NCBI GenBank assembly: GCA_021810505.1
Contig: JAJZIR010000015.1
Coordinates: forward strand, 1 to 54,543
Source of the DNA: a bacterium
Lineage (GTDB): Bacteria > Deinococcota > Deinococci > Deinococcales > Deinococcaceae
Direction of reading: 5' to 3'
Length of the DNA stretch: 54,543 bases
Shown here one piece after another: positions 8,877-17,988 of this stretch. Below the pieces are notes generated by a model. The model saw nothing but the letters and a program-made list of their open reading frames with translations, had not been told where the DNA came from and ran no database searches. A program made the position numbers and the translations under genes. Numbering within the stretch: position 1 is the first letter of the stretch; every line of letters starts with the position of its first letter.

Positions 8877-9901
8877 TTGTCAACCTCCTCATTGAGTGGC
8901 AGCCTTTCTTGGACCACGTAGAGGGGGCGGCCCTTGACCTCTTCGTAGATCACCCCGATGTACTCTCCGATAATCCCGAGGCTGAGCAGCTGGACGCCCC
9001 CAAGGAACAGAATGGCGATGAAGACGCTGGCCCAGCCGGGGATGGAGATCTGAAACACTAGCTTGGAGGCGAGCGCGTAGATGATCCCCACCAAGGACAG
9101 AAAGGCGGAGATGGCTCCTAACCAAGCCGCGAGGCGGAGCGGTACAGTGGAAAAAGCCAAGATCGCCGAAATAGCCAAGCGGATGCCTTTAATCGTAGGG
9201 TACTTGGTCATTCCAGCAAAGCGCTTTGGTCGCTCGAATGGGAGGGCGATCTGGCGAAATCCGGTCCAGGCGATCATGCCGCGCACAAAGCGGTTGTGCT
9301 CAGGCATGGACAAGAAAGCGTCGACCACCTTCCGGTCCATGAGCCGGAAGTCGCCGGTATCTCTTGGGATAGCCACATCGGTCAGGCGGCTCAGTAGGCG
9401 GTAGAAAAGGGTTGCCGCTAGCCGCTTGAAGGCAGTATCGCTGCGCCTACTCACCCTCTGAGCGTAGACAACCTGAAACCCTTGGTCCCAGAGCTCTACC
9501 ATTTTCGAGATCAGCTCGGGGGGATCTTGGAGGTCAGCGTCCATGACCACCACCGCCCGACCACGGGCATGGGCGATTCCGGCCGTCGATGCGGCCTCGT
9601 GGCCGAAGTTCCTGGAGAAGCCGACGACGCGCACGGCGCGATCCTGTGCTACGAGAGATCCGAGAAGTTCCCGGGTACTATCCTGGCTTCCGTCATCGAC
9701 GTAGATCACCTCGTAGCTCCGGCCCACACCTTCTAGGACCGACGACAACCTGGAATGAGTCGCCAGGATGACGGCCTCTTCGTTGTAGCAGGGGATGACC
9801 ACGGACAGTACGGGCAATGGCAGCTCGCCCTGTGGCGTCGCCCATGTTGAAAAATCATCAGAATCAGCCAAGGGGCTCCCCGGCAAGACCTCGTACCCCA
9901 A
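8873..9901 (-). CDS. GtrB-like undecaprenyl-phosphate sugar transferase (set 2)
   Basis: 342 aa if read from TTG 9901; homology proper starts near residue 30 (LSVVIPCYNEE), so the start is uncertain. It has all GT2/DPM1-type motifs: YVDDGSQDST, SRNFGHEAASTAGI, DADLQDPPE, then RRSDTAFKRLAATLFYRLL. Two C-terminal membrane helices end in GEYIGVIYEEVKGRPLYVV. These are hallmarks of GtrB/YfdH-type enzymes that make undecaprenyl-phosphate-glucose. It belongs to a different GT2 subgroup from the 6669-7646 protein, so the two sets may load different sugars. It is co-translated with the gtrA gene downstream. Confidence 0.85.
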   Translation of the reverse strand: MGYEVLPGSPLADSDDFSTWATPQGELPLPVLSVVIPCYNEEAVILATHSRLSSVLEGVGRSYEVIYVDDGSQDSTRELLGSLVAQDRAVRVVGFSRNFGHEAASTAGIAHARGRAVVVMDADLQDPPELISKMVELWDQGFQVVYAQRVSRRSDTAFKRLAATLFYRLLSRLTDVAIPRDTGDFRLMDRKVVDAFLSMPEHNRFVRGMIAWTGFRQIALPFERPKRFAGMTKYPTIKGIRLAISAILAFSTVPLRLAAWLGAISAFLSLVGIIYALASKLVFQISIPGWASVFIAILFLGGVQLLSLGIIGEYIGVIYEEVKGRPLYVVQERLPLNEEVDK

Positions 9902-10089
9902 GATTGAGCGGCATTTGCGCTACAGGGAACACTCCTGTGAGGATACAACAGCTGGGAGCAGGGGTTGATCAAGCCGGCAGCAGGTAGCTACCTACTTACC
10001 GCCTCTCCTCGGATGCAAACCCCGGAAGCGCGGGAGATTGGAACGCGCTACCCCAGAGGAAGTTTATACCCGAGCGCAGCGGCCGGAGC

Positions 10090-10116
10090 TTGAAGTACTG
10101 GGCATGCGGGTAAGAT
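10090..10116 (+). promoter_or_regulatory. Promoter for a leaderless GT-C gene
   Basis: TTGAAG (10090-10095) and TAAGAT (10111-10116) are separated by 15 bases, with GGG before the -10. The ATG at 10123 follows the -10 after only six bases and there is no ribosome-binding sequence, so the mRNA is probably leaderless. The upstream stretch 9902-10089 contains no gene. Confidence 0.55.
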
Positions 10117-10122
10117 AGCGTA

Positions 10123-12276
10123 ATGCCAGGAGCCCAACCAACTTCCGACTCGGAAAAGGATGCAGGGCTGAAACGCAGCACTTGGACTGCCCTGCTCGGG
10201 CTTGGCCCCCTCGCACTCTATGCGGTTTTAGCACTCTTTTACTTCGGGATCAGTCCGGCCAGTTTACCGAAAGCTCTGATCGGCGAGGGCGGTGATCCCA
10301 AACAAAGCGTCTGGTTCCTGGCCTGGCTGCCCCATGCTCTTCTCCACGGGGAGAACCCCTTCTTTACCTCGGCGGTATTCCAGCCAGGAAGGGTCAATCT
10401 AGCTTGGTCGACCACGATGCCGACCCTCGCGCTGGTCAGCTGGCCCATTACCCGCCTATTTGGCCCCATAGCCTCTTTCAACCTGTTGACTTTGGCAGCT
10501 CCAACCCTCGCCAGCCTGAGCTGTTTCTACCTGGCGAGATCTCTCTTCGGGAAAACCGCTCCGGCCATCGTTGCTGGTTATCTGTTCGGATTCTCTCCCT
10601 ACATGCTCGGGCAGCTAATCGGGCACTTGAATCTCGACTTCACAGCGCTGGTCCCACCCATGGCCTTAGTAACGCTTGCCTTTCTGCGGGCACAGCTGTC
10701 TGCAGCAAAGTTCATCCTCTGGTTCAGTCTGCTGGTGATCCTACAATTTGGCATCTCGACCGAGATCATGGCGTCTACCGTGTTCTTTGGAGGAGTTCTT
10801 TGGATTATCAGCTACTGGATGAAGCCGAATCTGCGCCCCAGGCTAAGAAAATTAGTCGGTGCCGTCGGTTGCTCCGGCGTAATCGCGGCGGTCGTTCTGA
10901 GCCCCTACCTGATAGCTATCATCAAGGGGTTTTCCAGCCTACCTTCTACCCTGAATAGCCCGACATTCTACTCGGCCGACCTGGTCAATTACCTCATCCC
11001 GACACAGACCACGCTGATCGGGGGAGCTGTAGCAGCCAGAATCTCTCAAACTTTCTCGGGGAATCCTTCGGAGCAGGGCGCTTATCTCGGCTTAGCTGTA
11101 CTCTGCATCCTAGCGCTCGCAGCGCGCTCCGGGTGGAAGGTGGCCAAGGTCCGCGTCCTGCTCATCACCCTGATCATCACCATCCTGTGCGCGCTAGGCC
11201 CTGAGCTGCACATCCTTGGACGAGAGGTCCTGCCGCTTCCCTGGAAGCTTATCCTACACGTCCCACTGCTGCGCTCCGCCCTGCCCACTCGCTTCTCAAT
11301 GTTCACTTGGCTCATCGCTTCGGTGCTGGTCGCTTACTACCTCGCAGAGGCAAGCTACCAGCTTGTGGTCAGGGTATCCTTGGGGGCTCTGGCGATCGCT
11401 TCGGTCGTGCCCAATTTGGCCTATGGAGCCTGGTTCGAAGAAGCACATGTCCCGCGCCTCTTTTTGGCTAGTCCCAGCTCGCAGCGCACTTTGCTCGGGA
11501 AAAGAAACTTATTCATTTTGCCGTACGGTAACGGAAATGCCATGCTGTGGCAGGCGGCGGATCACTTCTCCTTTAAGATGGCGGGTGGCTACATCGGTGC
11601 AGCAGATATTCCGGTGCTCTACCGAAACCACGCTGCTTTGCTTGGAGCCACTCAGAGCACGCTGGCGCTAGGCGCTCTGACGGGCAGGTTGGTCTGTAAC
11701 CTCCTGCAGACTTTCCAGGTGGGTCGTGTAGTTATTCCGCCTGGAATCGGTCCTCAGCTCCTGGGTGCGCTGAAACCAGATGCAGCTGGGGTGCAGAAAT
11801 ATGGTGATCTCACCTTAGTCGCGACTAAGCACCGCTTGAACCGCTGCTCCTTGGGCAGCTTAGATCTCCAGGAGTTTCAGATGATGCTGCGAGCAACTAG
11901 GAGCTTTTTAGCGTCAGGAAAACCACTCAGCTCGCTCACTCCTCCGGAAGTCGAGCGCAGCGGGCTGCTCCCCGCTGGCTTCAGCGGCTACCAGCTCACG
12001 GCAAGCAATTCAAACTGGACTAAGCTGGGTGGCTGGATAGGTCCTTGGGGTTCCGGGAGCTTTGGTATTGGAATCGTAGGAAACGGACCGGCAGTTGCGA
12101 AGATTATTGCCACTTACGTGGGTCAAGCGTCCCGAATTTACTTCCCATATCCGAACATTTTGCAAAAGTCCGAGCCGCTGAGCGTGAACGGGCAACTTCT
12201 GATGATTTTCCCAATATCCGATTTGAGCGAGGACAGAAAAGCTTCGCTGAGCTCGGCCACTTCCCTTACTGGCTGA
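10123..12276 (+). CDS. Polytopic GT-C-like membrane glycosyltransferase (set 2)
   Basis: 717 aa from ATG 10123. It is paralogous to 4582-6672: TM1 then GEGGDPKQSVWFLAWLPHALL, the helical core with SAD.VNY.IPTQ, NGNAMLWQAADHFSFKMAGGY, and a C-terminal soluble domain with TKLGGWIG, ASRIYFPYPN and VNGQLLMIF. About ten to twelve membrane segments lie between residues 25 and 430. It is inferred to use a polyprenyl-phosphate sugar made by the neighbouring GT2 and flipped by GtrA. The residue after TM1 is GGDP rather than GTDP, keeping the acidic position. It carries its own promoter and is divergent from the rest of set 2. Confidence 0.6.
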   Translation: MPGAQPTSDSEKDAGLKRSTWTALLGLGPLALYAVLALFYFGISPASLPKALIGEGGDPKQSVWFLAWLPHALLHGENPFFTSAVFQPGRVNLAWSTTMPTLALVSWPITRLFGPIASFNLLTLAAPTLASLSCFYLARSLFGKTAPAIVAGYLFGFSPYMLGQLIGHLNLDFTALVPPMALVTLAFLRAQLSAAKFILWFSLLVILQFGISTEIMASTVFFGGVLWIISYWMKPNLRPRLRKLVGAVGCSGVIAAVVLSPYLIAIIKGFSSLPSTLNSPTFYSADLVNYLIPTQTTLIGGAVAARISQTFSGNPSEQGAYLGLAVLCILALAARSGWKVAKVRVLLITLIITILCALGPELHILGREVLPLPWKLILHVPLLRSALPTRFSMFTWLIASVLVAYYLAEASYQLVVRVSLGALAIASVVPNLAYGAWFEEAHVPRLFLASPSSQRTLLGKRNLFILPYGNGNAMLWQAADHFSFKMAGGYIGAADIPVLYRNHAALLGATQSTLALGALTGRLVCNLLQTFQVGRVVIPPGIGPQLLGALKPDAAGVQKYGDLTLVATKHRLNRCSLGSLDLQEFQMMLRATRSFLASGKPLSSLTPPEVERSGLLPAGFSGYQLTASNSNWTKLGGWIGPWGSGSFGIGIVGNGPAVAKIIATYVGQASRIYFPYPNILQKSEPLSVNGQLLMIFPISDLSEDRKASLSSATSLTG

Positions 12277-12357
12277 GTTGAGAGCGTCTGATTGCCATAC
12301 TGGAGCCGGTGTACACCAAGCCTGAACAGCTTCCGGAGGTAAATAGCCTGAAAAGAT

Positions 12358-12480
12358 GGAGCGAATCTCGGCGACCGGACCCTGGATACCGTCTAGATTG
12401 TTGATGTGCGGCGGGCGGTAACTTGATTCATCATGTTCACTATCCAGAGCTTAGGGTGCCCCTAGATTGTCCAATTGGCT
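12358..12480. repeat. Dispersed ~120-bp repeat, copy 2
   Basis: Second copy of the 8290-8412 repeat, here ending at GTCCAATTGG. It is directly followed by the IS-end-like element at 12480-12519. It lies in the convergent gap between the GT-C gene and the three-domain glycosyltransferase gene. No rho-independent terminator is seen in the gap. Confidence 0.6.
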
Positions 12481-12519
12481 TGAAGTGGCCCAAAAACCGG
12501 ACAATAGATTAGGCTTTGG
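12480..12519. repeat. IS3-type terminal inverted repeat, solo copy B
   Basis: TTGAAGTGGCCCAAAAACC followed by GGACAAT has the form of an IS3-family end (TGAA.TG.CCC..AAA...GGACA). Its inner 30 bases match copy A at 2531-2560. GGACAAT can pair with ATTGTCC just upstream at 12469-12475. No transposase frame is attached, so this is a scar. Confidence 0.4.
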
Positions 12520-12523
12520 ATCA

Positions 12524-15500
12524 CTAGGGATAGGGTAGCAGAAATTCGCCATTCTCCTGATCGAAGAGGATGCTTTTCAGCCGGTCTGCACTCTGCTTCC
12601 AAGTTAACCAGGAAATACCAGCACTCGAGGGATTGCTGCCCGACTTGGCCAGCTCCAACCAAGTCTTGATGGCACTGGCCAGATCAGCTGGCTCTGCTCC
12701 AGAGAAATAGAAGGCTCCTTCGCCGGCAACTTCGCGAAACACCGGAATGTCGCGTGCGATCAGGGGGAGTCCATGTCTGGCCCCTTCAATAAGTGGTAAA
12801 CCAAAGCCCTCACCTTCGCTGGCACAGATGAGGCAGCTTGCGGTTCGGTAGAGTTCTTCCAGGTACTCGTCGCTGATTCCTTTAAGCCAAAAGAGCCGCT
12901 TGCCCAACTCAGGGTGAGACTCGAGCAGGGATACTTGAGCTTCAACCATCCAGCCACGCTTTCCCACGACGATCAGCAAGCATTCGAAGCCCTCCTTCCA
13001 TAAAAGATCAAAGGCACGGATAGCTTGGAAATGCCCCTTGCGTGGTTCGACCGTCCCGACCATCAGAAAAGAGGGGCGCGCCTGCATAGCTGCGAAAATG
13101 GCTTTGGCATCCTCAGGAATACCGCGAGACGGTTCTGACTCTTCGATATCCGCCGCGTTCGGGCATATTGCTATGGCGAAAGACCGCCGAGTATCTCCTG
13201 TACCATTCTTGGTCAGCCACCGCTTGAGATCGGCCGCTGTATTTGCAGATACACAGATGGCGCCATCCATAGTTTCCACCAGCCTTAGCCATTGAGCAAA
13301 GACGCCAGAATCTGCAGCCGGAAACCACTCAGGGTGCAAGACGGGTAGTAGGTCTTGGACGACAAACCAGGCATGAGCACCGTCTTCTCTGAGTTGGCGC
13401 AAGAACTGCTGCTGTGCCAGGACGGTGCCGCAAGCAAGATCAAGGCCTAGGAAAATATCACCGGGATAGTAATCGATCGGCTCGTCGCCCAGAGGAGTAG
13501 CCGGATAACCAAGAAAGCCGAGAGTAAATTGGCGCGCATAAAAGTAGCCTGGCCGTTCAGGTACGGCGTAGACAGGTTCCACCCTGCACCCATCTGGAGG
13601 ATTGCGGAGGAGCTGTCTGAGGATCCCACGCGTGAATCTTTCGACTCCTGTTCTTAAATCGGTGACCACAATAGGGGAAATATCCACGAACAGCTGCCTA
13701 GGCAGTCCAGCTGGCTTGAAGTTCTTAGCCAAGGCTTGCGCATAGCCCACAAGGTCGTCGTCAGGCGAAGAACTCAGAGCCCCACCAGCGGCCATCGCGG
13801 CCGGTAGAGCAAGGGGTTTGGCTTGGCTATCCGGGAAAAGCTGCTCAATAGCTTCGGCATATAAATCTGCGCAGTGCCGCGGGCTCCACTTCAGACATTC
13901 CTCAAGAGCGCGTCGGCCCAGGCTTCGGCGCAAGAATTCGTCTTGCCGAAGCCGCTCGAGTTCGGCAGTTAACTCTGTCAGCTCTACCACATCTGGGAGC
14001 ATCAGGACAGAGCCTTCAGGTAACTCGGCTATGCTGCCGTGTGCGTTGGCCAGAATGGGGAGGCCGTAGCTCATACAGTCCCAGATAGCTCCTGAGGTCT
14101 CCCCCCGACTGTTTGTCCTCAGCTGCACCGCGAGATCAGCTGCCCCCAGGTACCGGTGGTACTCATCGCCAGAGGTCCAGCCGGTGATACGGATGCGATC
14201 CGCCGCACGGCTGGCGCGCGCAGAAGCTATAACGGCCTGTCCATACTCGTTATCCGCCTCACCAACAAAGATGAGCCAGGCATTCGGATCATCAGCTAGG
14301 GCCGATACTTCCCAAGCCTTGATGAGCAGTTCGTTGTGCTTGTTGGGATTGAGGACTCCGAAGCTGCAGACCAAGAAGGCGCCTTCTGGAAGTCCGAGTG
14401 CACGCTTTGATTGCGACCGGTCCGGCCTGCTATCAGATCGCTGCTGTACCAGGTGCGGGATTACTCTCCAAGAGTCAGCAACCTCGCTACCGTACCAAAA
14501 AGATGCCAATTGTTTCGTGTGCATGGAGTGGACAATCACGCCCTGAGCATGCCGAACGGCGCTCAGATTGCATGGATAGCGCAACATCGCCTGAGGCGGA
14601 TCTTTAAGGCGTTCAGCAACGGCGCAGTATCCATGGGCGAGAAGGAGTTCTTTGGTCCAAGCCACTGGACGGTACTTGGTATCTTCATCATGAGCCTGAA
14701 CCGAGCTCAGGAAGAAGTCGTGCAGTACGACCACACCAGGGTGCAGGTCGAGCAAATCGAACATGTAGCTGTGGTACGGCGAATTCCCGAACTGGTAAAG
14801 AGTGCGATCGAAACGGCCTGCATTTTGCCGGAACCACTCTGGAGAGCGTACGGTACAGTTGGATGCGACCCACGAAGAACCCACCTCGGATCGCGGCGTT
14901 ATGACCTCAATCTCGTAATGGCGAAGTAGCTCAGGAAGGAGCGCCGCACTGTAAGTAGCCACTCCGGTTTTCTCTGGGGGGAGAGGGGAGATGAAGGCCA
15001 GGCGTTTACGCTTGACGGAGTGCGCTTTGGGTACCGGGGGGCAGGCTACGAGGCCGCGTTGCAGTTCTTCTAGGGCTGTAGTAGCCAGGTGGGCGCATTT
15101 CTCCCAGGAAAGCTCGGCCGAGCGCTTGGCACTGTCCATGCTCAATTCTGAGCGCAGGTCCTCGTTCGCCAAGACCCAGGCCATCTTCGCGCTCATCTCC
15201 CCCGCGTCGAGAGGGTCGAACAGCAGGTCTCGGCGGTTGACAATCTCCGGCACGCTGGAGGAGTTCGCGGCTAGGACGGGGGCGCCGCAGGCCATGGCTT
15301 CGAGGAGGGTTGAGGCAAAACCTGCCCTTAGAGCAGGAAAAATGAACAGGCTGCAGCTGCTGTAGAGCGTACGGAGCTCCTCGTCGGTGGCGTGGCCGGT
15401 CATGACTACTTCTCCCCCTGCCAGTCCACGGTCGCCAGCCAACTGCCGTAGCTCCTCCTGGTGTTTGGAGGAAATAGTCCCCACCAAAGCGAGCTGGAAG

Positions 15501-16282
15501 CAGCTCCGTAGAGAGGTAGGTAGCAACGCAAAGGCTTCGACCAGCTTCTCCAGATTTCCGTCCCCGCCCGCTCTTTCTATGCCCATCAAAAAAGGCCTGA
15601 TCAGACCAAATTGAGCACCCAGCGGGCTACTCCCCTCGATAGGCAGCTGCTCTTGCTTACAGAAAAAGCTGGCAGCTGCTGCTCCGATGGTAACAATCCG
15701 CTCTGGGGGAATCGCTAGCTCGCGGATAGCCTCGCGCCTCGAGAAGTCGGACACTGCTAACAGCAGATCCGCCTTCCTGAGATAGTCCAACTTCCTGTGA
15801 TAGTGGTGGTAGTAGGCCTCATAACCAGGAACAGACCTCAGATGTAGCGCAGGGTTGGTCGGCGGGGTCAGGCCGTACAGCACGACCGCAGTCGGGACCT
15901 TGCAGAAGCGCCCCACGCTGGTAGCTGCATCGTCCGCGAACCCTTCAAACAGGCTCGGAACTAGCACCAGATCTGGTTGCAAAGAGGACAGGAAACCCTC
16001 CCTGAGCAACTCGGCCGCCTCTCTCCGTGGCGTATTGTCAGGGTCTGCCTCGCGTATCGGCCCCGGAGCATGCCAAATCCGTATGGCTCCCTTCGGAAGC
16101 TGATCATCAAAGCCAGAGCGGATCGCATCGAATGAATCCCTCAGTAATCCGCTGAGGACGAGGATGACCTCGTGTCCGGACCGGTTCTCGAGAAGAGCCC
16201 GCGCCAGAGAAAAAGCGTAGCGACCGGTTCCGCGCGACCGGTTTTCGCTCTGTACCCCTTGTAGATCAATGGCGATGCGCAT
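12524..16282 (-). CDS. Three-domain GT4 glycosyltransferase fusion (paralogue 1)
   Basis: 1252 aa from ATG 16282, whose A is shared with the TGA of the FkbM gene (TGATG). Three GT-B/GT4 units lie in a row: A (1-415), B (425-800) and C (860-1252). C has intact motifs (GTVEPRKGH; SEGEGFGLPLIEG). B has FGVLNPNKHN and GETSGAIWDCMSYG. In A the sugar-nucleotide motifs are eroded: the expected GG.DPRKN is replaced by GIERAGGDGN and EGFGLPVLE by AGFASTLLE, while the rest of A still aligns with paralogue 2. The protein is soluble with no signal peptide, so it probably adds two or three successive sugars to a lipid-linked glycan on the cytoplasmic face. Fusion order and coupling to FkbM are shared with 26665-29991. 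Confidence 0.85.
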   Translation of the reverse strand: MRIAIDLQGVQSENRSRGTGRYAFSLARALLENRSGHEVILVLSGLLRDSFDAIRSGFDDQLPKGAIRIWHAPGPIREADPDNTPRREAAELLREGFLSSLQPDLVLVPSLFEGFADDAATSVGRFCKVPTAVVLYGLTPPTNPALHLRSVPGYEAYYHHYHRKLDYLRKADLLLAVSDFSRREAIRELAIPPERIVTIGAAAASFFCKQEQLPIEGSSPLGAQFGLIRPFLMGIERAGGDGNLEKLVEAFALLPTSLRSCFQLALVGTISSKHQEELRQLAGDRGLAGGEVVMTGHATDEELRTLYSSCSLFIFPALRAGFASTLLEAMACGAPVLAANSSSVPEIVNRRDLLFDPLDAGEMSAKMAWVLANEDLRSELSMDSAKRSAELSWEKCAHLATTALEELQRGLVACPPVPKAHSVKRKRLAFISPLPPEKTGVATYSAALLPELLRHYEIEVITPRSEVGSSWVASNCTVRSPEWFRQNAGRFDRTLYQFGNSPYHSYMFDLLDLHPGVVVLHDFFLSSVQAHDEDTKYRPVAWTKELLLAHGYCAVAERLKDPPQAMLRYPCNLSAVRHAQGVIVHSMHTKQLASFWYGSEVADSWRVIPHLVQQRSDSRPDRSQSKRALGLPEGAFLVCSFGVLNPNKHNELLIKAWEVSALADDPNAWLIFVGEADNEYGQAVIASARASRAADRIRITGWTSGDEYHRYLGAADLAVQLRTNSRGETSGAIWDCMSYGLPILANAHGSIAELPEGSVLMLPDVVELTELTAELERLRQDEFLRRSLGRRALEECLKWSPRHCADLYAEAIEQLFPDSQAKPLALPAAMAAGGALSSSPDDDLVGYAQALAKNFKPAGLPRQLFVDISPIVVTDLRTGVERFTRGILRQLLRNPPDGCRVEPVYAVPERPGYFYARQFTLGFLGYPATPLGDEPIDYYPGDIFLGLDLACGTVLAQQQFLRQLREDGAHAWFVVQDLLPVLHPEWFPAADSGVFAQWLRLVETMDGAICVSANTAADLKRWLTKNGTGDTRRSFAIAICPNAADIEESEPSRGIPEDAKAIFAAMQARPSFLMVGTVEPRKGHFQAIRAFDLLWKEGFECLLIVVGKRGWMVEAQVSLLESHPELGKRLFWLKGISDEYLEELYRTASCLICASEGEGFGLPLIEGARHGLPLIARDIPVFREVAGEGAFYFSGAEPADLASAIKTWLELAKSGSNPSSAGISWLTWKQSADRLKSILFDQENGEFLLPYP

Positions 16283-17529
16283 CAGCCATCCCCTCGGTCA
16301 CGCCCTGTAAGGTAGAGCAGCCTCGCATGGTAGTGCTGCGCGACAGGAGAGAGCTTAGCCCGCTCTGCGGGCTGAGTGGCTGGCGCTTCATCTGGCACAA
16401 GGCTCGCCGGGATGAAGCCGTAGTGGGTGGCGAAGGTCTTTAGCCGCCCCTTGAGGGCCGGGAAAGGCTGTAGGGTAACCGCGCCTAAACGGCGTAGGGG
16501 CGAGAAACGCAGGGCTTGGGGGAGGGTCTGGCGCAACAACCAGCGGACGGGCGGCTTAACGCGAGGTGCAATCCACCGCTTGCTGGAGCGCAGTGGTCTG
16601 GTCAGACGCCAGGATCTGCTCTGCAGAACACCGCGTAGCTCAGCTTCCACCGACGCGTTCTGCTCCTCGAGCTGACTTACGCGCTGCTCCGCACTCTCAG
16701 CCTGACGCCTCATCAACGCGTTCTGCTCCTCGAGCTGACTTACGCGCTGCTCCGCACTCTCAGCCTGACGCCTCATCAACGCGTTCTGCTCCTCGAGCTG
16801 ACTTACGCGCTGCTCTACCTCCTGGACGCGCGCAATGGCTGAGGCGTGCCCAACAGAAAGGAAGTCGTCGAAGACGTTGGGGGGAACCCAGCCCGTACCC
16901 AGCAGCTCGGCGCGCTCCCCCGCCACATAGAACCGGTTTACTCTATCGAAATACACGTACTGGTAGCCCTGCTCGGTCAGTAAGGGGTCCCAGGCTGAAT
17001 AGTTCGGTGTCTGCGTGGTCGGTACGGTCGCCTCCACCAAGACGACCCAGGGACGGTAGCGCTGCAGGTCAATGCCCAGGAGCACATCCTTCTCGCTCCC
17101 CTCGACGTCGATTTTAAGGAAGTGAATCTCCCGCTCTCCCTGCCCCTCTAGGATCTGATCGAGGGCCATGGAGGGGACCAGCAGCTCCCGTACGGATTTG
17201 CCCTGCTCGGCGTAGCTCGCCGCCAAGGCGGGGTCGGCGGTCGACCAGCCCGTATCCGGGACCTCAAAGACGCGCGTGGTTCCCGCCTTAGCGGAGGCGG
17301 CGACCTGCAAGTTGATGTCCCGCGGGCGACTTGCTTGCAACCTGCGGTACCAAAAAGGAATTGGTTCGATGTTGATGCCCGACCAGCCCAGCTCATAGAA
17401 CAGGGCGGTCACCGAATCTTGCAGAGGATCGTTGGCCCCGACGTCTACGTAGAACCCAGCCGCAACAGACTTGAGAGCACGGTAGAGAACGATGTCTTCG
17501 TGATTCTGTGCGTATGAGACTAAAGGCAT
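16282..17529 (-). CDS. FkbM-family methyltransferase with coiled-coil repeat and glycan-locus C-terminus
   Basis: 415 aa from ATG 17529 (GGAG nine bases upstream). Residues 1-200 form an FkbM-type SAM methyltransferase: NHEDIVLYRAL, FYVDVGANDP (SAM site) and FLKIDVEGSE. Residues ~235-300 are a heptad-rich coiled coil built from a 21-residue unit (EQRVSQLEEQNALMRRQAESA) repeated almost three times. A basic C-terminal region follows with SRSWRLTRPLR, a motif seen at the ends of many polysaccharide-locus glycosyltransferases and methyltransferases. It likely O-methylates a sugar on the glycan made by the coupled three-domain GT. A decayed copy of its C-terminus lies at 29991-30245, before the second three-domain GT. 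Confidence 0.85.
   Translation of the reverse strand: MPLVSYAQNHEDIVLYRALKSVAAGFYVDVGANDPLQDSVTALFYELGWSGINIEPIPFWYRRLQASRPRDINLQVAASAKAGTTRVFEVPDTGWSTADPALAASYAEQGKSVRELLVPSMALDQILEGQGEREIHFLKIDVEGSEKDVLLGIDLQRYRPWVVLVEATVPTTQTPNYSAWDPLLTEQGYQYVYFDRVNRFYVAGERAELLGTGWVPPNVFDDFLSVGHASAIARVQEVEQRVSQLEEQNALMRRQAESAEQRVSQLEEQNALMRRQAESAEQRVSQLEEQNASVEAELRGVLQSRSWRLTRPLRSSKRWIAPRVKPPVRWLLRQTLPQALRFSPLRRLGAVTLQPFPALKGRLKTFATHYGFIPASLVPDEAPATQPAERAKLSPVAQHYHARLLYLTGRDRGDG
16653..16816. repeat. 63-bp tandem repeat, about 2.6 copies, in coding sequence
   Basis: Units begin at 16653, 16716 and 16779 with an exact 63-bp period. The first two copies are almost identical in DNA; the third diverges after 16816. 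The period is a multiple of three, so each unit encodes 21 residues of coiled coil in the FkbM protein. Near-identity at DNA level suggests recent slippage and variable copy number. Confidence 0.9.
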
Positions 17530-17547
17530 AGTGACTCCGTCGCGCTG

Positions 17548-17571
17548 ACCAGGTAAGCAGGCAAACCTGGT
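17548..17571. promoter_or_regulatory. Inverted repeat upstream of the FkbM gene
   Basis: ACCAGGT and ACCTGGT face each other across ten bases, ending 19 bases upstream of the ATG at 17529. It could be an operator or an mRNA hairpin just before the ribosome site. The region 17572-17950 beyond has no recognisable gene. Confidence 0.35.
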
Positions 17572-17956
17572 GAATCTTGGCTAACCTGGCTGTGCTGGTA
17601 AGGGACTCACTCTTTTTTTAGCGTACAGCTGTTTCTTCAGCGTGTAGTTAGTGTAGGGGAAAGAGCCCTTCTGTGTGTACGCGGCGGACCGTCTCTACCG
17701 GTGGGAGGCGGTGCCCCGCTGGGCTGCTGCAGCGCTGGGAAACCCCTGCGCACCCCGGCCCAAGCGGCTCGGGTACAGGTCGTACAGGCCCAGCGCGAAG
17801 GTCTCTTGGCCGGACTTTCTCCCCTGCTCAGGGGCGCTAGCTGCGTATTCCAGCAGCTGCTTGCTGCCTGCTGCCCATCACCTTTGGGTGCCTCCGTACC
17901 CGACCAGCTCGGTCATGACCCCTAGCCGGGCAGCTAGGGCTACCAGCTGGGCTCCC

Positions 17957-17988
17957 ATTGAAGTGGGCCCCACTGGGTGGACAGTTTG
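17957..17988. repeat. IS3-like terminal repeat, solo copy C
   Basis: The stretch TTGAAGTGGGCCCCACT followed by GGGTGGACAGTT has the same IS3-end architecture as the copy at 12480 but a different inner sequence, so it comes from another element. No transposase is attached. It sits between the FkbM gene and an IS630 remnant. Confidence 0.3.

Noticed and set aside
14411-14929. 172-codon plus-strand frame inside the three-GT gene
   Set aside because: Antisense shadow of an intact GT4 domain; no start signal or motif.
16653-16816. Regular repeats that might suggest a CRISPR array
   Set aside because: Units are contiguous without spacers, have a 63-bp period and lie in frame within a coiled-coil coding region. 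No cas genes are present.
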